Of a stretch of 44,520 nucleotides of DNA, positions 7,361 to 16,541 are shown piece after piece (positions within the stretch are counted from its first letter, which is position 1; each line of letters begins with the position of its first letter). Under the pieces are notes generated by a model. The model ran no database searches, was not told the DNA's origin, and saw only the letters and a list, made by a program, of their open reading frames with translations. Source of the stretch: an uncultured bacterium (lineage in GTDB: Bacteria; Patescibacteriota; Gracilibacteria; Absconditabacterales; Absconditicoccaceae); contig CALMFT010000027.1 of NCBI GenBank assembly GCA_937862565.1, positions 1-44,520 of the forward strand. The letters are read 5' to 3'. Made by a program: the position numbers and the translations under genes.

Positions 7361-8356
7361 TTAAAGAAGGATTTTATCTTCAAGAGGAGTCACTACTTTC
7401 GTGCTTTCCACTTCTACCGTAGGATTTGATACTATGTCTTTACTCGCTTCAACAGCTGGTGCAACTGGTGCTGTGTTTGCTTGATTGATTGGCGCTGTAT
7501 TTGAATTTGGTACAATACCCGTTATTTCTTTGATGAGTGCTTTAACCGTTTCTTGACCAGCCTTTCCATCTATTTTCTTAAGGTTTTGAGAAGTCTGAAA
7601 ATCTTTTACTGCATAAAATGACTTGTTACCAAATACGCCATCAACATCAAGTGTGTCAGCTCCGTTTACCATATTTATAGACTTTTGTATCCAGAGTGAA
7701 TCTTCATTTGGTGTTCATCGTTTAGCCATTCATGGGATTCGAGATTTAGGATTGGCCGTAAGTACCGTAAGTAAACTATTTAATTTAGTAATTACTTGTC
7801 CTTTTGGCGCTTCTGATACCTTATTTTTTATTTGATCAAAAGGAAGAACTTCTGTAGATTTTTCTGCATTTGTTTCAGCAACTTCAGAATTTGATTCAAC
7901 TTTAGTTTCTTGAGTTGTAGTTTTATTTTTATCAGTTGAGATTGAATTACCTGCAATCTGTTGTTTCAAAGTAAGTAGGGATGCGTTTATCTGTAATTGA
8001 GTAGAATCTGATGCTTTTTTTGCGCTTTCTTTGTTTGTATTGTATTCTGTAATATAAGAAGTAAGAGTTTTATAATTTTCAGTATTTTTAGCTTCAGGAG
8101 TGAGTTTTTCCAAAGTCTGACTGATGGTTTTTCTATCTTCTTCCTTATCAAAATCTAAATTTTTATCAGATACTGGATCTTTTGTTAAAGTACTCAGTAA
8201 TGTTTGTATTTTTGCGTTCATCTGAATAGTAATATTTTTATCATCTATTTTCTGAGAATTTAGTTTTTCTGGTGTTGGAGCTACTTCTGTTTGTTTTTGA
8301 GAAGAATCCTGCTCCAATATCTCTAGGCTAGAAATAAATAAATTCAGATTATTCAT
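7361..8356 (-). CDS. Peptidoglycan-binding domain protein with a frameshifted 3' end
   Basis: 331 residues as read. The first 210 are low-complexity and helical, rich in K, T, Q, S and E. A compact PG_binding_1-like domain follows at about residues 220-275 (DSLWIQKSINMV, DGVFGNKSFYAVKDFQ, DGKAGQETVKALI), then a Pro/Ala/Val linker. Two UGA codons (at RIP-G-MAKR-G-TPNE) are read as Gly. Past the TAA at 7361 a second frame continues to a TAA at 7299 with sensible coding and one further UGA. Adding one base to the T7372-T7375 run joins them, giving a tail ending GYQWKPPKK. The ATG at 8356 is chosen over the upstream GTG. The protein may be a cell-wall hydrolase accessory. No signal peptide is visible. 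Confidence 0.75.
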
Positions 8357-8452
8357 TATCACTATAAAATCGAATAAATATGCTCTAAGTAATTATATAG
8401 ATGACGAGTAACTTTGTCAAATATTATTGCATTTTGGTGTGAAGTACTTACT

Positions 8453-10030
8453 ATGAAAGATATGAAAAAATTTGAATTACAATCTTCGTACTCTCCTGCT
8501 GGTGATCAGCCCGATGCAATTAAGGCAATCCTTGATGGATTTAAAGCTGGTCAGAAACAGATTACCTTACTTGGAGCGACAGGAACAGGTAAAACCTTTA
8601 CGATGGCAAATATTATTCAAAAGCTTCAAGTCCCTACGCTAATCATTTCGCACAACAAAACACTTGCTGCTCAGTTGGCAACTGAATTCAAATACTTTTT
8701 CCCTGAGAATGCAGTACATTATTTTGTTTCTTATTTTGATTATTATCAACCTGAGTCCTACCTTTCAGATAGAGATATCTATATTGAAAAAGAGGCAACT
8801 GTAAATGATGAGATAGAGATGTACAGACTTAGTACCATGGCTTCTTTATTGGAAAGAAAGGATACTATCGTGGTGAGTTCAGTGTCTGCCCTCTATGGGC
8901 TTGGAGATAAGGAATTTTTCCGTGAATATTCTTTTCATTTATCTGTTGGTGATAGAATATTACATAAAGATCTCAAAAAAAGATTGATTGATATGAGGTA
9001 CGAACCCGTAAAGAGCTCTCAAGCTTTGGAAGCAGGAACTTTTGATGTTAGAGGCGACATGCGAGATGTATTTTCTTCTACAGAAAAGATTGTGTATAGA
9101 CTTCATTTTACTGATGAAGTTTTGGAATATATTGAGAAAAAAGATAGTCTGACTTGGGAAACTATCGGAAATACTTCACTTCCTAATGTACGAATTTGGC
9201 CAGCTACACAGTATATACAAGATACCTCAGATATGAAAAATATTCTGATTCAGATCGAAGATGAGATGAATACGAGAGTAAAAGAGCTTCTCTCTCAGTG
9301 AAAAGATCTGGAAGCAAATAGATTACAAAAAAGGACGATGTTTGACATCAGAATGATCAAAGAAACGTGATTCGTGAATGGAATAGAAAATTATAGTATG
9401 TATTTTGAAAAACGTAACTGGTGAGATACGCCAAACACGATTTTTGATTATTTCCCTGATGATATGCTTATTATCATGGATGAGTCTCATATGTCTGTAC
9501 CGCAATTGCAGGGAATGCCTTCGGCTGATAAGACCAGAAAACATAGCCTGGTGAATCATGGTTTCCGTCTTCCAAGCGCTTTGGAACATAGACCACTTGG
9601 TTTCCACGAAGTGAAAGCAATGTTGGGGCGAGATCGAAATGAAGCAGAAGAACAGCAAACTCCTGAACAACTTGAAATCAAAAAACAAGCTAAAACTCTC
9701 AATAAACATCTCAAACCCAAATCTAAAACTCTCTTTGTTTCCGCTACCCCAGCTCCTTTTGAACTCGAACGTTCTCAGACTATTGCTGAACAAATTATCA
9801 GACCGACAGGTTTACTTGATCCTATTACCTATGTATATCCCAAATCTGGTGATTACAATCTTCTGATGAGCAATATTGAAAAAACTATCATCAAAAAACC
9901 ATATCTTAAGCATTTTTACAATGGATACGAAGATGAAGACCTAAAAGAAGAACTGATAGAGATATTCGAACCAACAGAATGAAATGAAACAAGCACTACT
10001 GATGAACTTATCGCAGAAAGTTTAAAATAA
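8453..10030 (+). CDS. uvrB: UvrB-like excision nuclease subunit lacking helicase domain 2
   Basis: UvrB loads onto damaged DNA with UvrA and recruits UvrC. This 525-residue protein has Walker A GATGTGKT, the DNA-gripping hairpin region [11 protein letters not shown], the [13 protein letters not shown] box, [11 protein letters not shown], and RPTGLLDP. It then diverges: the usual second RecA-like domain (motifs IV-VI with TLTKRMAEDL, LVGINLLREGLD and the arginine finger) and the UVR tail are missing, replaced by about 60 acidic residues. The family norm is about 660-700. A roughly 30-residue Lys/Gln/Glu-rich insert precedes FVSATP. Four UGA codons are read as Gly. Without motif VI, ATP hydrolysis should be impaired. 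Confidence 0.88.
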
Positions 10031-10050
10031 TAATATGATCTGAAATAGTA

Positions 10051-10078
10051 TTGACTTAATAAATATTTAATATATATA
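10051..10078 (+). promoter_or_regulatory. Promoter of the structured RNA candidate
   Basis: TTGACT (10051-10056), a 16-bp spacer, TATATA (10073-10078), with a start expected near 10085. Confidence 0.6.
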
Positions 10079-10084
10079 CAATTT

Positions 10085-10235
10085 ATCTTGTTCTTACAAG
10101 AAAGACTTTAGCGATTGAGTAGCTATTTATAAAATTGTTTCTGTTCTGGATATTCTTAAACAATATATTATTTAGCGAGGAAAAGTCTAAAGTTCTCAAT
10201 AATAAGGTCGCAATGTTCATCGTTGCGCCTTTTTT
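10085..10235 (+). ncRNA. Structured RNA candidate of about 150 nt between uvrB and rpmA
   Basis: A promoter and a strong terminator bracket a 150-base stretch with no convincing reading frame. It has nested pairing: CTTGT/ACAAG near 10087-10100, AGACTTT near 10104 with AAAGTCT near 10180, ATTGTTT near 10135 with AAACAAT near 10158, and a terminator hairpin (GG-CGCAA at 10206-10214 with TTGCGCC at 10223-10229) followed by T6. Long nested stems with internal bulges recall 6S RNA, but no conserved motif proves it. It could equally be the leader of the bL27 operon. Confidence 0.45.
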
Positions 10236-10320
10236 CTTCCATAAAAGTGTAAGGTTCTCTTGCATTTACATGTACATTAATTATATAATATGCTCAACTA
10301 TTTACTATTAATTTAAATAA

Positions 10321-10605
10321 ATGTCTACGGTAAAAGCCGCTGGAAAAGCAGAGAATCTATGGACCAGTAATCCAAAATATCGTGGTGTAAAGTTATTTTG
10401 AGGTCAGGTTACTAAAGCTTGAAATATTATAATCAGACAAAAAGGAACTAAATATAGATGTGGTGAAAACACATATCTTGGAAAAGATTGGACCCTTCAT
10501 GCAGCAATCGATGGTGTTGTGAAATTCAGTAAAAAGAAAATCACAAAATTCAACGGTAGAGTGTATCTTACTACTTTCGCTCACGTAGTTCCAAACGCTG
10601 CCTAA
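10321..10605 (+). CDS. rpmA: 50S ribosomal protein bL27
   Basis: A 94-residue ribosomal protein near the peptidyl-transferase centre. The body matches the family: [53 protein letters not shown]. Two UGA codons fall on invariant glycines, the first Gly of FGGQ and the Gly of AGN. The N terminus ([15 protein letters not shown]) differs from the usual Lys/Gly-rich MAHKKGGGS tail that reaches the active site, which is unusual. The usual partner bL21 (rplU) is not adjacent; bL32 follows 54 bases downstream. Confidence 0.95.
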
Positions 10606-10659
10606 TACTTCATAAAAATCAAAATATTAATTTTTATTATATTGTTATTATCACTTGCA

Positions 10660-10887
10660 ATGTTAGCTCCAAAACAAAGAACCTCCCTGTATAAGAAACG
10701 TAGAAGACATAGTATCTGGCAAACTTTGAATATCAAAAGATTGGTTGCTAAATACGCTTCTGTAAAATGTGAAAACTGTAACGCTCCAAGATATCCTCAT
10801 AGAGTATGTGCTGCATGTGGATTTTACAATGGGAAACAAGTACTTACAATCAAAGTTAAATCAAAAACTAAAATTATTGATGCATAA
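10660..10887 (+). CDS. rpmF: 50S ribosomal protein bL32
   Basis: A 75-residue zinc-ribbon ribosomal protein. The N terminus is basic (KQRTSLYKKRRRHSIWQ), and the zinc site is C-x2-C (CENC) plus C-x2-C (CAAC) before GFYNGKQV. The ATG at 10660 is chosen because it gives the family-type MLAPKQRTS start; an upstream TTG extension adds six hydrophobic residues with no counterpart. It probably shares a transcript with rpmA. Confidence 0.95.
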   Translation: MLAPKQRTSLYKKRRRHSIWQTLNIKRLVAKYASVKCENCNAPRYPHRVCAACGFYNGKQVLTIKVKSKTKIIDA

Positions 10888-10975
10888 TATTCTAGATTAA
10901 TGAGAGTTTTTTAGTAATTATTACCAAAATGCTTACAAAATCACTCAATTTTAAGATTTGATATAATCAATATTC

Positions 10976-10998
10976 ACGCTTCTTGTAGGCGTTTTTTT
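10976..10998 (+). terminator. Terminator after rpmF
   Basis: A short ACGCT/GGCGT stem (10976-10980 with 10988-10992) followed by T7. It is about 90 bases past the rpmF stop; no other gene is visible in 10888-11111. Confidence 0.6.
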
Positions 10999-11111
10999 GA
11001 TAATACAAGAATAACAAGTAAAAAAGACCATAATAAATTTGCATTTTAATATGATTCTTATTATAATAGTATTATATTGTAGTCACTTTATTACTTATTA
11101 CTTATAAAACA

Positions 11112-11570
11112 ATGAAACTTGTAAAAAAAATTGGTACTCAATTACTCCTCGCTAGTGTAACAGTTGTAGGATTATTTGGTTTTGCTTTCGCTAATGGTGG
11201 AGCAGGAGTTAACGGAGGTGGGTTCACTCAACCTTCAGATGGAAATAACACGTTTACTAAAACAACTGACTCTGCAGCTGGAGTAGGAGTTGCTAAAGCA
11301 GGACAAGCTGATACTGGTGGAGCTGGAGGTTTGATCGCCGCAGTTAAAATCGCTATCAACTGGGTACTTGGTTTATTGGCACTTATTGCACTTGTTATCT
11401 GTCTTTATGCTGGATTCAAAATGCTTACTGCTGCTGGAGATCCTAAAGCTTACGGAGACGGAATCGCTATTTTGAGACAAGCTGGTATCGGACTTATCAT
11501 GATTGGTATCTCTTGGTTACTTGTAAGTTTCGTATTCTGGGTTATCAACTTGATTACAAACACTCAATAA
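11112..11570 (+). CDS. Type IV secretion system pilin-like protein (VirB2/TrbC-like)
   Basis: A 152-residue secreted membrane protein. The signal peptide is at about residues 1-28, with an AFA cleavage site before NGGAG, then a Gly-rich linker. Two membrane helices follow at about 78-98 and 118-145, joined by a short polar loop (AAGDPKAYGDG). This matches the T4SS-pilin layout common in candidate-phyla bacteria. The gene has about 25 Gly and no UGA codon, suggesting strong expression. The stop codon overlaps an exact AATAATC-T-GATTATT palindrome, and a strong terminator follows. The same helix-loop-helix recurs at 36688-38070. Confidence 0.8.
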   Translation: MKLVKKIGTQLLLASVTVVGLFGFAFANGGAGVNGGGFTQPSDGNNTFTKTTDSAAGVGVAKAGQADTGGAGGLIAAVKIAINWVLGLLALIALVICLYAGFKMLTAAGDPKAYGDGIAILRQAGIGLIMIGISWLLVSFVFWVINLITNTQ

Positions 11571-11580
11571 TCTGATTATT
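11566..11580. repeat. Exact 15-bp palindrome AATAATC-T-GATTATT
   Basis: A perfect inverted repeat around one central base, overlapping the TAA stop of the T4SS pilin-like gene. It belongs to the window-wide TCAGATTATT family. Confidence 0.85.
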
Positions 11581-11592
11581 GATTTAAATAAT

Positions 11593-11623
11593 AAAACCTC
11601 ATCTTTATGGTGAGGTTTTTTTT
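11593..11623 (+). terminator. Terminator of the T4SS pilin-like gene
   Basis: AAAACCTCA (11593-11601) pairs with TGAGGTTTT (11611-11619), followed by T8. Confidence 0.85.
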
Positions 11624-11776
11624 ATTTACTATTGACATATTAAATTAAATAATCATTATAGTATTGTCTCAAGTTTCTTGAGAAGTTCATTAACAGTTTT
11701 ACTACAAAGGTAGCCGACTCTGTTTTTGATTATTTTAGAATAAAACAAATTAATAAACAAAATTAAAATTAAAAAA

Positions 11777-12295
11777 ATGAACAACAATAAAATTGTTTCC
11801 TTGTATGTCATCTTAGGAGGAACTAAAGAAAATATGCGCTTCCGAGCGGATAAAGTATTAGACTTAACAAGAGAGTTAAGTAATCCATCAATCTTGATTG
11901 CAGGACTTCCAAATGAAGTAGAATTCATGAGTGATTATTATTCAAAGAGATCTCGTCATCAGTATCATATAAGAAGCAATTCTTGGGATACATTAACTAA
12001 TCTCACATTGGATATTTTCCCTTTTATTGCGGAACTTCAATCGCTCCTTGCTCTAAAAGGCATAGACGAATGTGCAACAGAGATTATTGCTCCTACTGGT
12101 AATTCTCATGGAGAACGCTTGATGAAAGCATTTCGATTAGTTATAAGGGAAAACGAAGATTTATTTTTGGAATGCCCTTTAAGTGAAGATGAAGATGGTA
12201 AATATGAAATCTTACCAAGTCTTTTTTATGCTTTTGGAAAGCCAGGAATATATTTTAGTTCTTGGTTAGCCAAATTATTCAGAGTAAAAAATTAA
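11777..12295 (+). CDS. Unrecognised protein, possibly YdcF/ElyC-like (DUF218)
   Basis: 172 residues. The start has a strand then Gly-Gly (LYVILGGTKENMRFRADKVL), a second strand ending LIAGLP, and SWDTLTNLTL, which echoes the conserved asparagine-threonine region of DUF218/YdcF envelope proteins. The resemblance is weak and no membrane anchor is present. It is first of three plus-strand genes with A-rich leaders (AAATTAAAAAAATG type) and no UGA codons, unlike their neighbours. That may mark recent arrival from a standard-code donor. Confidence 0.55.
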   Translation: MNNNKIVSLYVILGGTKENMRFRADKVLDLTRELSNPSILIAGLPNEVEFMSDYYSKRSRHQYHIRSNSWDTLTNLTLDIFPFIAELQSLLALKGIDECATEIIAPTGNSHGERLMKAFRLVIRENEDLFLECPLSEDEDGKYEILPSLFYAFGKPGIYFSSWLAKLFRVKN

Positions 12296-12323
12296 CCATC
12301 AAACAAAAATTGAAATTAAAAAA

Positions 12324-12842
12324 ATGAAGAACAAATTAAAAAGAAGAAACAATAACACAATGAGAAAATACTTTGCATACAAAGAAGGTATGTTTAGTAA
12401 TGTTTTATTAAAAAATAGGAACTATCAATTTATTGTAGATGAGGAATTAGTTGGTCCATTCTTTCAAGCTCATCAATGGGAACAATACGTTCCTGAACAA
12501 GCCGATGGAAAGAAATTTGATATTATTAGAATTCGATGTTACCCAGGAACACATACCGTTAATTTGAGTAGCTCAGAAGAAAAATTAAACAAAATACAAA
12601 CAAAATTAAAATTAGAAAAAATGAAAAAATTAGAAAAAAATTTAAAAAGTACTGCTTCTTTAAATGGAAAAGACACATCAGCGTTTGGAATGCTGATTGT
12701 GTTAGGAATTTTCATCCTAGCGATAGGATTGAGAGACCATAACCAGACAATAACAATTATGGGAGTACTTCTAATTGTTACGTGTATTTTAGTGAAAATA
12801 GGAAAGAAATTTTCATTTAAAATGTTTAAAAAAATTAACTAA
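12324..12842 (+). CDS. Unrecognised membrane protein with two C-terminal helices
   Basis: 172 residues. The N-terminal half is basic and polar, followed by a Lys/Leu/Asn-rich coiled stretch around 85-108. Two hydrophobic segments lie at about 120-135 and 142-157, and the tail is basic. I recognise no family. A shorter start at MRKYF, 12 residues in, is also possible. It lies 28 bases after the previous gene with a near-identical A-rich leader, so the two are probably co-transcribed. No UGA codons. Confidence 0.5.
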   Translation: MKNKLKRRNNNTMRKYFAYKEGMFSNVLLKNRNYQFIVDEELVGPFFQAHQWEQYVPEQADGKKFDIIRIRCYPGTHTVNLSSSEEKLNKIQTKLKLEKMKKLEKNLKSTASLNGKDTSAFGMLIVLGIFILAIGLRDHNQTITIMGVLLIVTCILVKIGKKFSFKMFKKIN

Positions 12843-12863
12843 TAAAAACTAAACCGAAAGAAG

Positions 12864-13193
12864 ATGAAAAGACCACTAGAACCAGTATTTGCGATCAAAG
12901 GCAAACGAAACAACACCAGAAACAGAGAATACGTAAGCACTGCTCAGAGTCGTAATTTTCATGGTATTTTTCTACGGGAAAATCGTGTATATCAATGCTT
13001 CCAGTGTGAAGGAAGTGATATTCAAATGAAAAACAAAATACTGATCGGGAAACCATTCAAAGGCAAGAATTTTGCTTCTCATGTTCCTACTTTTTTGTCC
13101 GAAGATCACATTTACGGAGTCAAAAGAGTCCACAAAACTCCAGTTTCATCAAATCATAGACAACATGAATATCTTGAGAAAGACTGGAAGTAA
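12864..13193 (+). CDS. Unrecognised basic protein
   Basis: 109 residues, strongly basic, rich in R, K, H and N, with two closely spaced Cys (QCFQCEG near residue 47) that could bind metal. It has no membrane segment and no family I recognise. It is third in the UGA-free trio, 21 bases after its neighbour, with a purine-rich GAAAGAAG just before the ATG, the nearest thing to a Shine-Dalgarno site in this stretch. A bidirectional terminator follows. Confidence 0.5.
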   Translation: MKRPLEPVFAIKGKRNNTRNREYVSTAQSRNFHGIFLRENRVYQCFQCEGSDIQMKNKILIGKPFKGKNFASHVPTFLSEDHIYGVKRVHKTPVSSNHRQHEYLEKDWK

Positions 13194-13208
13194 GTAGTAA
13201 AACTGATT

Positions 13209-13245
13209 AAAAAAATACCCCGTACTGTTTTTGGTACGGGGTTTT
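13209..13245. terminator. Bidirectional terminator between convergent genes
   Basis: ACCCCGTAC (13217-13225) pairs perfectly with GTACGGGGT (13234-13242), with A tracts on the left and T on the right. It can stop transcription from both the plus-strand trio and the minus-strand gene at 13272. Confidence 0.9.
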
Positions 13246-13271
13246 CATATATTTTAAAATAAGTTAAGATA

Positions 13272-14033
13272 TTATTTACTATAGCGCTTTCAGCTATTTG
13301 GTGGATTTTTGGTAGTAGATTTTTTGATATTCTGAGGTTTTTGTTTTAGTTTTTCGATGTTTTTCTGAGATTCTAGACCCTGTTTAAAATGTCTTTCTTT
13401 TTTTGATGAAAACTCTGGAATTACAATTTTGATTATTGATTGAGCAATGTCTTCATCAGTTTGTTTTTCTTTTATCTTTATGAATAATAAATCTTGCAGC
13501 TCTTTGTCTGTAGAAATATTTTTTAACTCAGTGAGAGAGACTGAATTGATACCCAAAGCCAAAAACAGTGGCTCTATAATCACTTTTTTCAAACTTAATT
13601 CGTTGGCTTGATCCATATGATTTGCTAATAATCCTATATCTTTTTCCAATAGTAAAATTCTATGTATCTGTTCATCAATTAGTTTATACAGTGATTCATG
13701 TTCAAATTTTTCTCTCAATAATTTTAAATCTCGATAATGAGTAATCTTAGATAGAACCTCTCTTAATCTTTGTTCAATAAGCAATTTAACCATTCGATTA
13801 TCTTGCATACGAACTCGATGATACTTTAAAACTACACAATCAGTTGTTTTTTCTAATTCCTTTTGAAAATCGCTTAAGATACCTGACGAAAGCTCTTTAT
13901 ATTTGGAATCCGGAAGTTTGGAAAACTTACGAGAAGAAAGAGTATCGAAAATCTCATCTCAAGCTTGATTTGAAGAGATATCTTTTTCTTGAGTTGCTAA
14001 CTCTTCTGGATTTGGCGATTCAGGACCACTCAT
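13272..14033 (-). CDS. Unrecognised helical cytoplasmic protein
   Basis: 253 residues: an acidic, disordered-looking start (MSGPESPNPEELATQEKD), a long helical, probably coiled-coil middle with Leu/Ile heptads, and a Lys/Gln/Ser-rich tail. Two UGA codons are read as Gly, one near residue 25 and one at NPPNS-G-KRYSK. The second extends the protein six residues to a TAA, and the first connects the N-terminal 75 residues that a standard-code call would drop. A TCAGATTATT motif lies seven bases upstream of the start. I recognise no family. Confidence 0.65.
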
Positions 14034-14213
14034 TATTAATTCAGATTATTTATAAATACATCATAATATATTTAATATAGACATATTGTCAATTACTTGT
14101 GGAAAACTTTCCAATATTGCAGTAGGATAAGTGGACTTACTTGAAAAAGCCAGCAATTTCAGTATAGTTTTATGAATATTAAGCAGTGATTTTAGCCAGT
14201 AAATACTAGCAAT

Positions 14214-15614
14214 TTGAGTACTATTTCCAAAGCTCTTATCTTTGATTGTGTGTATGATCCTTATAAGGGCGTAGTTGCTTATGTAAAGGTCGTAGAAGGA
14301 CAGTTTTTTGGTGGTCAACAAATATCTGGAGTTTACTCAGAAAAGAAGATCACTATCACAGAAGTAGGTTTTTTCAATCCCAACTATAAGATAGTGAAAA
14401 GCCTCAATACAGGAGAAATTGGATATATCGTAACGGGAGCGAAGTCAGTAAGAGACATCAAAATCTGAGATACTCTGATTGATGGAGTTACGTACAACAA
14501 TGATTTTGGCCTCCTACTCCCCTATGCAATACCCGGTTTCCGTAAGATAAAACCCTATGTATTTGCGGGCGTATATCCTGTAGCAAACAATGAATTTGAA
14601 AAACTCAGAGATTCTTTTGAAAAACTTTCTATCAACGATTCTTCTATAGAATATGAATATGAAAATAACAAAGCGATGTGATTTGGCTTCCGTTGTGGGT
14701 TCTTAGGAATGCTTCATATGGATATTGTGAAAGAAAGATTGGAAAGAGAATATAATATTCAGACTATTTTCACTATTCCGAACGTAGTGTATGTCGTGAG
14801 GCTCAAGACTTTTAAACATGAATCTGTAAAAACAGGCGTAAACATCGATGATCTCATCAGTACTGGTTTACGAAAATTTGTACTCAAGTACAAACATCCC
14901 AAGATCGAAATCATGAATGAAGATCCATTCTTCGTAAGAGAAAACTACGCAGAACACCTCAAAGATTGGCTTATAGTAAGATCTGGAGGAGATATGCCGC
15001 CAAATGGTGATGTAGCTGAGATACTCGAACCAATCGCTGAAGTAGAAGTTGTTGGTCCTTCTGATTATTATGGAAATATCTCAAGTCTGTGCAATGACGC
15101 AAGATGATCTCTCAAAGGTACTGAATTTCTCAATGATGATAGAGTAATACGAAAATATGAAATCCCACTTGGGGAGATTATCATTGATTTTTATGATCAG
15201 CTAAAATCTCTCACAAAGGGCTACGCAACTATGAATTACGAGTTCAAAACCTATAGACTTGGTGAGCTTGCAAAGCTTGATATATTGATTGCTGGCGAAG
15301 TAGTGGAAGCGTTTAGTATGGTGGTATATGAGCCAAATGGATTTGAAATAGGCAATGAAATCTGTGAAAAACTCAAAGCTCTCATCCCTAGACATCTGTT
15401 TAGTATAGCTATTCAAGCGGCTTTCGGGGCGAAGATCATAGCAAGAGAGACTATCTCTGCAGTTACCAAGGACGTACTCGCCAAGTGTTATGGAGGAGAT
15501 ATAAGCAGAAAAAGAAAACTCTTAGAAAAACAAAAAGAAGGTAAGAAAAAGATGAAAGAAATAGGTAGAGTAAGCATACCAAATGATATATTTATTAATA
15601 TGATGAAAAGATAA
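14214..15614 (+). CDS. lepA: Elongation factor 4 (LepA) fragment lacking the GTPase domain
   Basis: LepA/EF-4 is a ribosome-associated GTPase. The 466 residues here begin in what is normally domain II ([19 protein letters not shown], near residue 190 of intact LepA). They continue through [33 protein letters not shown] and the C-terminal [18 protein letters not shown] region. The whole G domain (GHVDHGKST-type P loop, DTPGH, NKID) is absent. A TAG at 14193 closes the frame upstream, and no remnant is visible in 14050-14213. The only usable start is TTG at 14214. Three UGA codons fall on family glycines, so the remaining part has stayed in frame. It is either a broken gene or a GTPase-free derivative. 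Confidence 0.85.
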
Positions 15615-16426
15615 TGGAGAAAACATTGATTGTATTAGCAGCAGGAATGGGAAGTAGATTTGGAGGTATTAAGCAAATAGCAAAAATAGGAGACAATGGC
15701 GAGATGCTCTTAGATTTTACACTTCAAGATGCAATAAACTCAGGATTTACGGATGTTATCTATGTTATTCGTAAAGAAATTGAGGAAGATTTTCAATCGC
15801 TTATTGGTAACAGATATCAAAATAAACTAAAAACTCAGTATATATATCAAGAAATTGATCCATCAAGAACTAAACCACGAGGAACAGGACAAGCGCTTTC
15901 TCTAGCGGTTCCATTACTCGCATGACCATGTCTAGTCATCAATGCTGATGATTATTACGGTGCCAATAGTATGCAACAGGCTTCCAAATGGCTAGAAACT
16001 TGTAAATCTGATACCTTTGGCATGGTGGCTTATGTATTGGAAAAAACACTCAGTGAAAATGGTACTGTAAATAGAGGAATCTCTACTATTGAAGATACCT
16101 ATCTCCAGACTATCGATGAAACTTTCTGAATTTCTCGTACCGTGGATGGTTTACAAGATAGAGATGGGAAAGAAGTACTCCCAGAAAGTCTGGTAAGCAT
16201 GAATTTTTGGATGTTTCATAATCGTACACTCGCCCACATCCAGTCTGAGTTTGAAAAATGGAAGCTTTCCGCTAAGGAATGAGAAGAATACTATATTGGT
16301 CTGTACTGCAATCGACTTATCAAGAAATTTTCTCTCGAGTGTGAGGTACTTGTGGCTCAGGATAATCGATATGGGATTACCTATAAGGAAGATGTAGAAA
16401 TAGTCAGAAAGAATTTATTGGGGTAG
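15614..16426 (+). CDS. Sugar-phosphate nucleotidyltransferase-like protein
   Basis: 270 residues. The N terminus has the nucleotide-binding signature LAAGMGSRFGGIKQ. A metal-binding motif INADDYYG follows near residue 110, and FWMFHN later. The family activates sugar phosphates with NTP for cell-envelope glycans; the exact sugar is not readable. Three UGA codons are read as Gly (at LLA-G-PCL, ETF-G-ISR and AKE-G-EEY). The start overlaps the lepA stop as TAATG, so the two are translationally coupled, which suggests the lepA fragment is still transcribed. Confidence 0.82.
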
Positions 16427-16541
16427 GATCTACTCGCCTATTATTACTACGTTCAAATCTGTAAAATCAATATTACAATAATAATTGACTCCCCTTAAAT
16501 CAAATTAAAAATTGAGTTATTTCTATGTTGTATCGCATATG

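Noticed and set aside
8453-10030. Many apparent pseudogenes (split uvrB, recJ, mod, res, dnaG, ychF, lepA) under the standard code
   Set aside because: Breaks are all TGA at conserved Gly positions and vanish with code 25. Only the TAA in the metalloprotease, the frameshift near 7372 and the missing domains of uvrB and lepA remain as real irregularities.
10083-10265. 60-residue minus-strand frame
   Set aside because: It lies across a plus-strand promoter, hairpins and terminator, has no family resemblance, and is better explained as RNA structure.
11656-11928. 90-residue minus-strand frame with a hydrophobic segment
   Set aside because: It overlaps the start of the 11777 gene in antisense and its hydrophobic part arises from AT-rich leader sequence.
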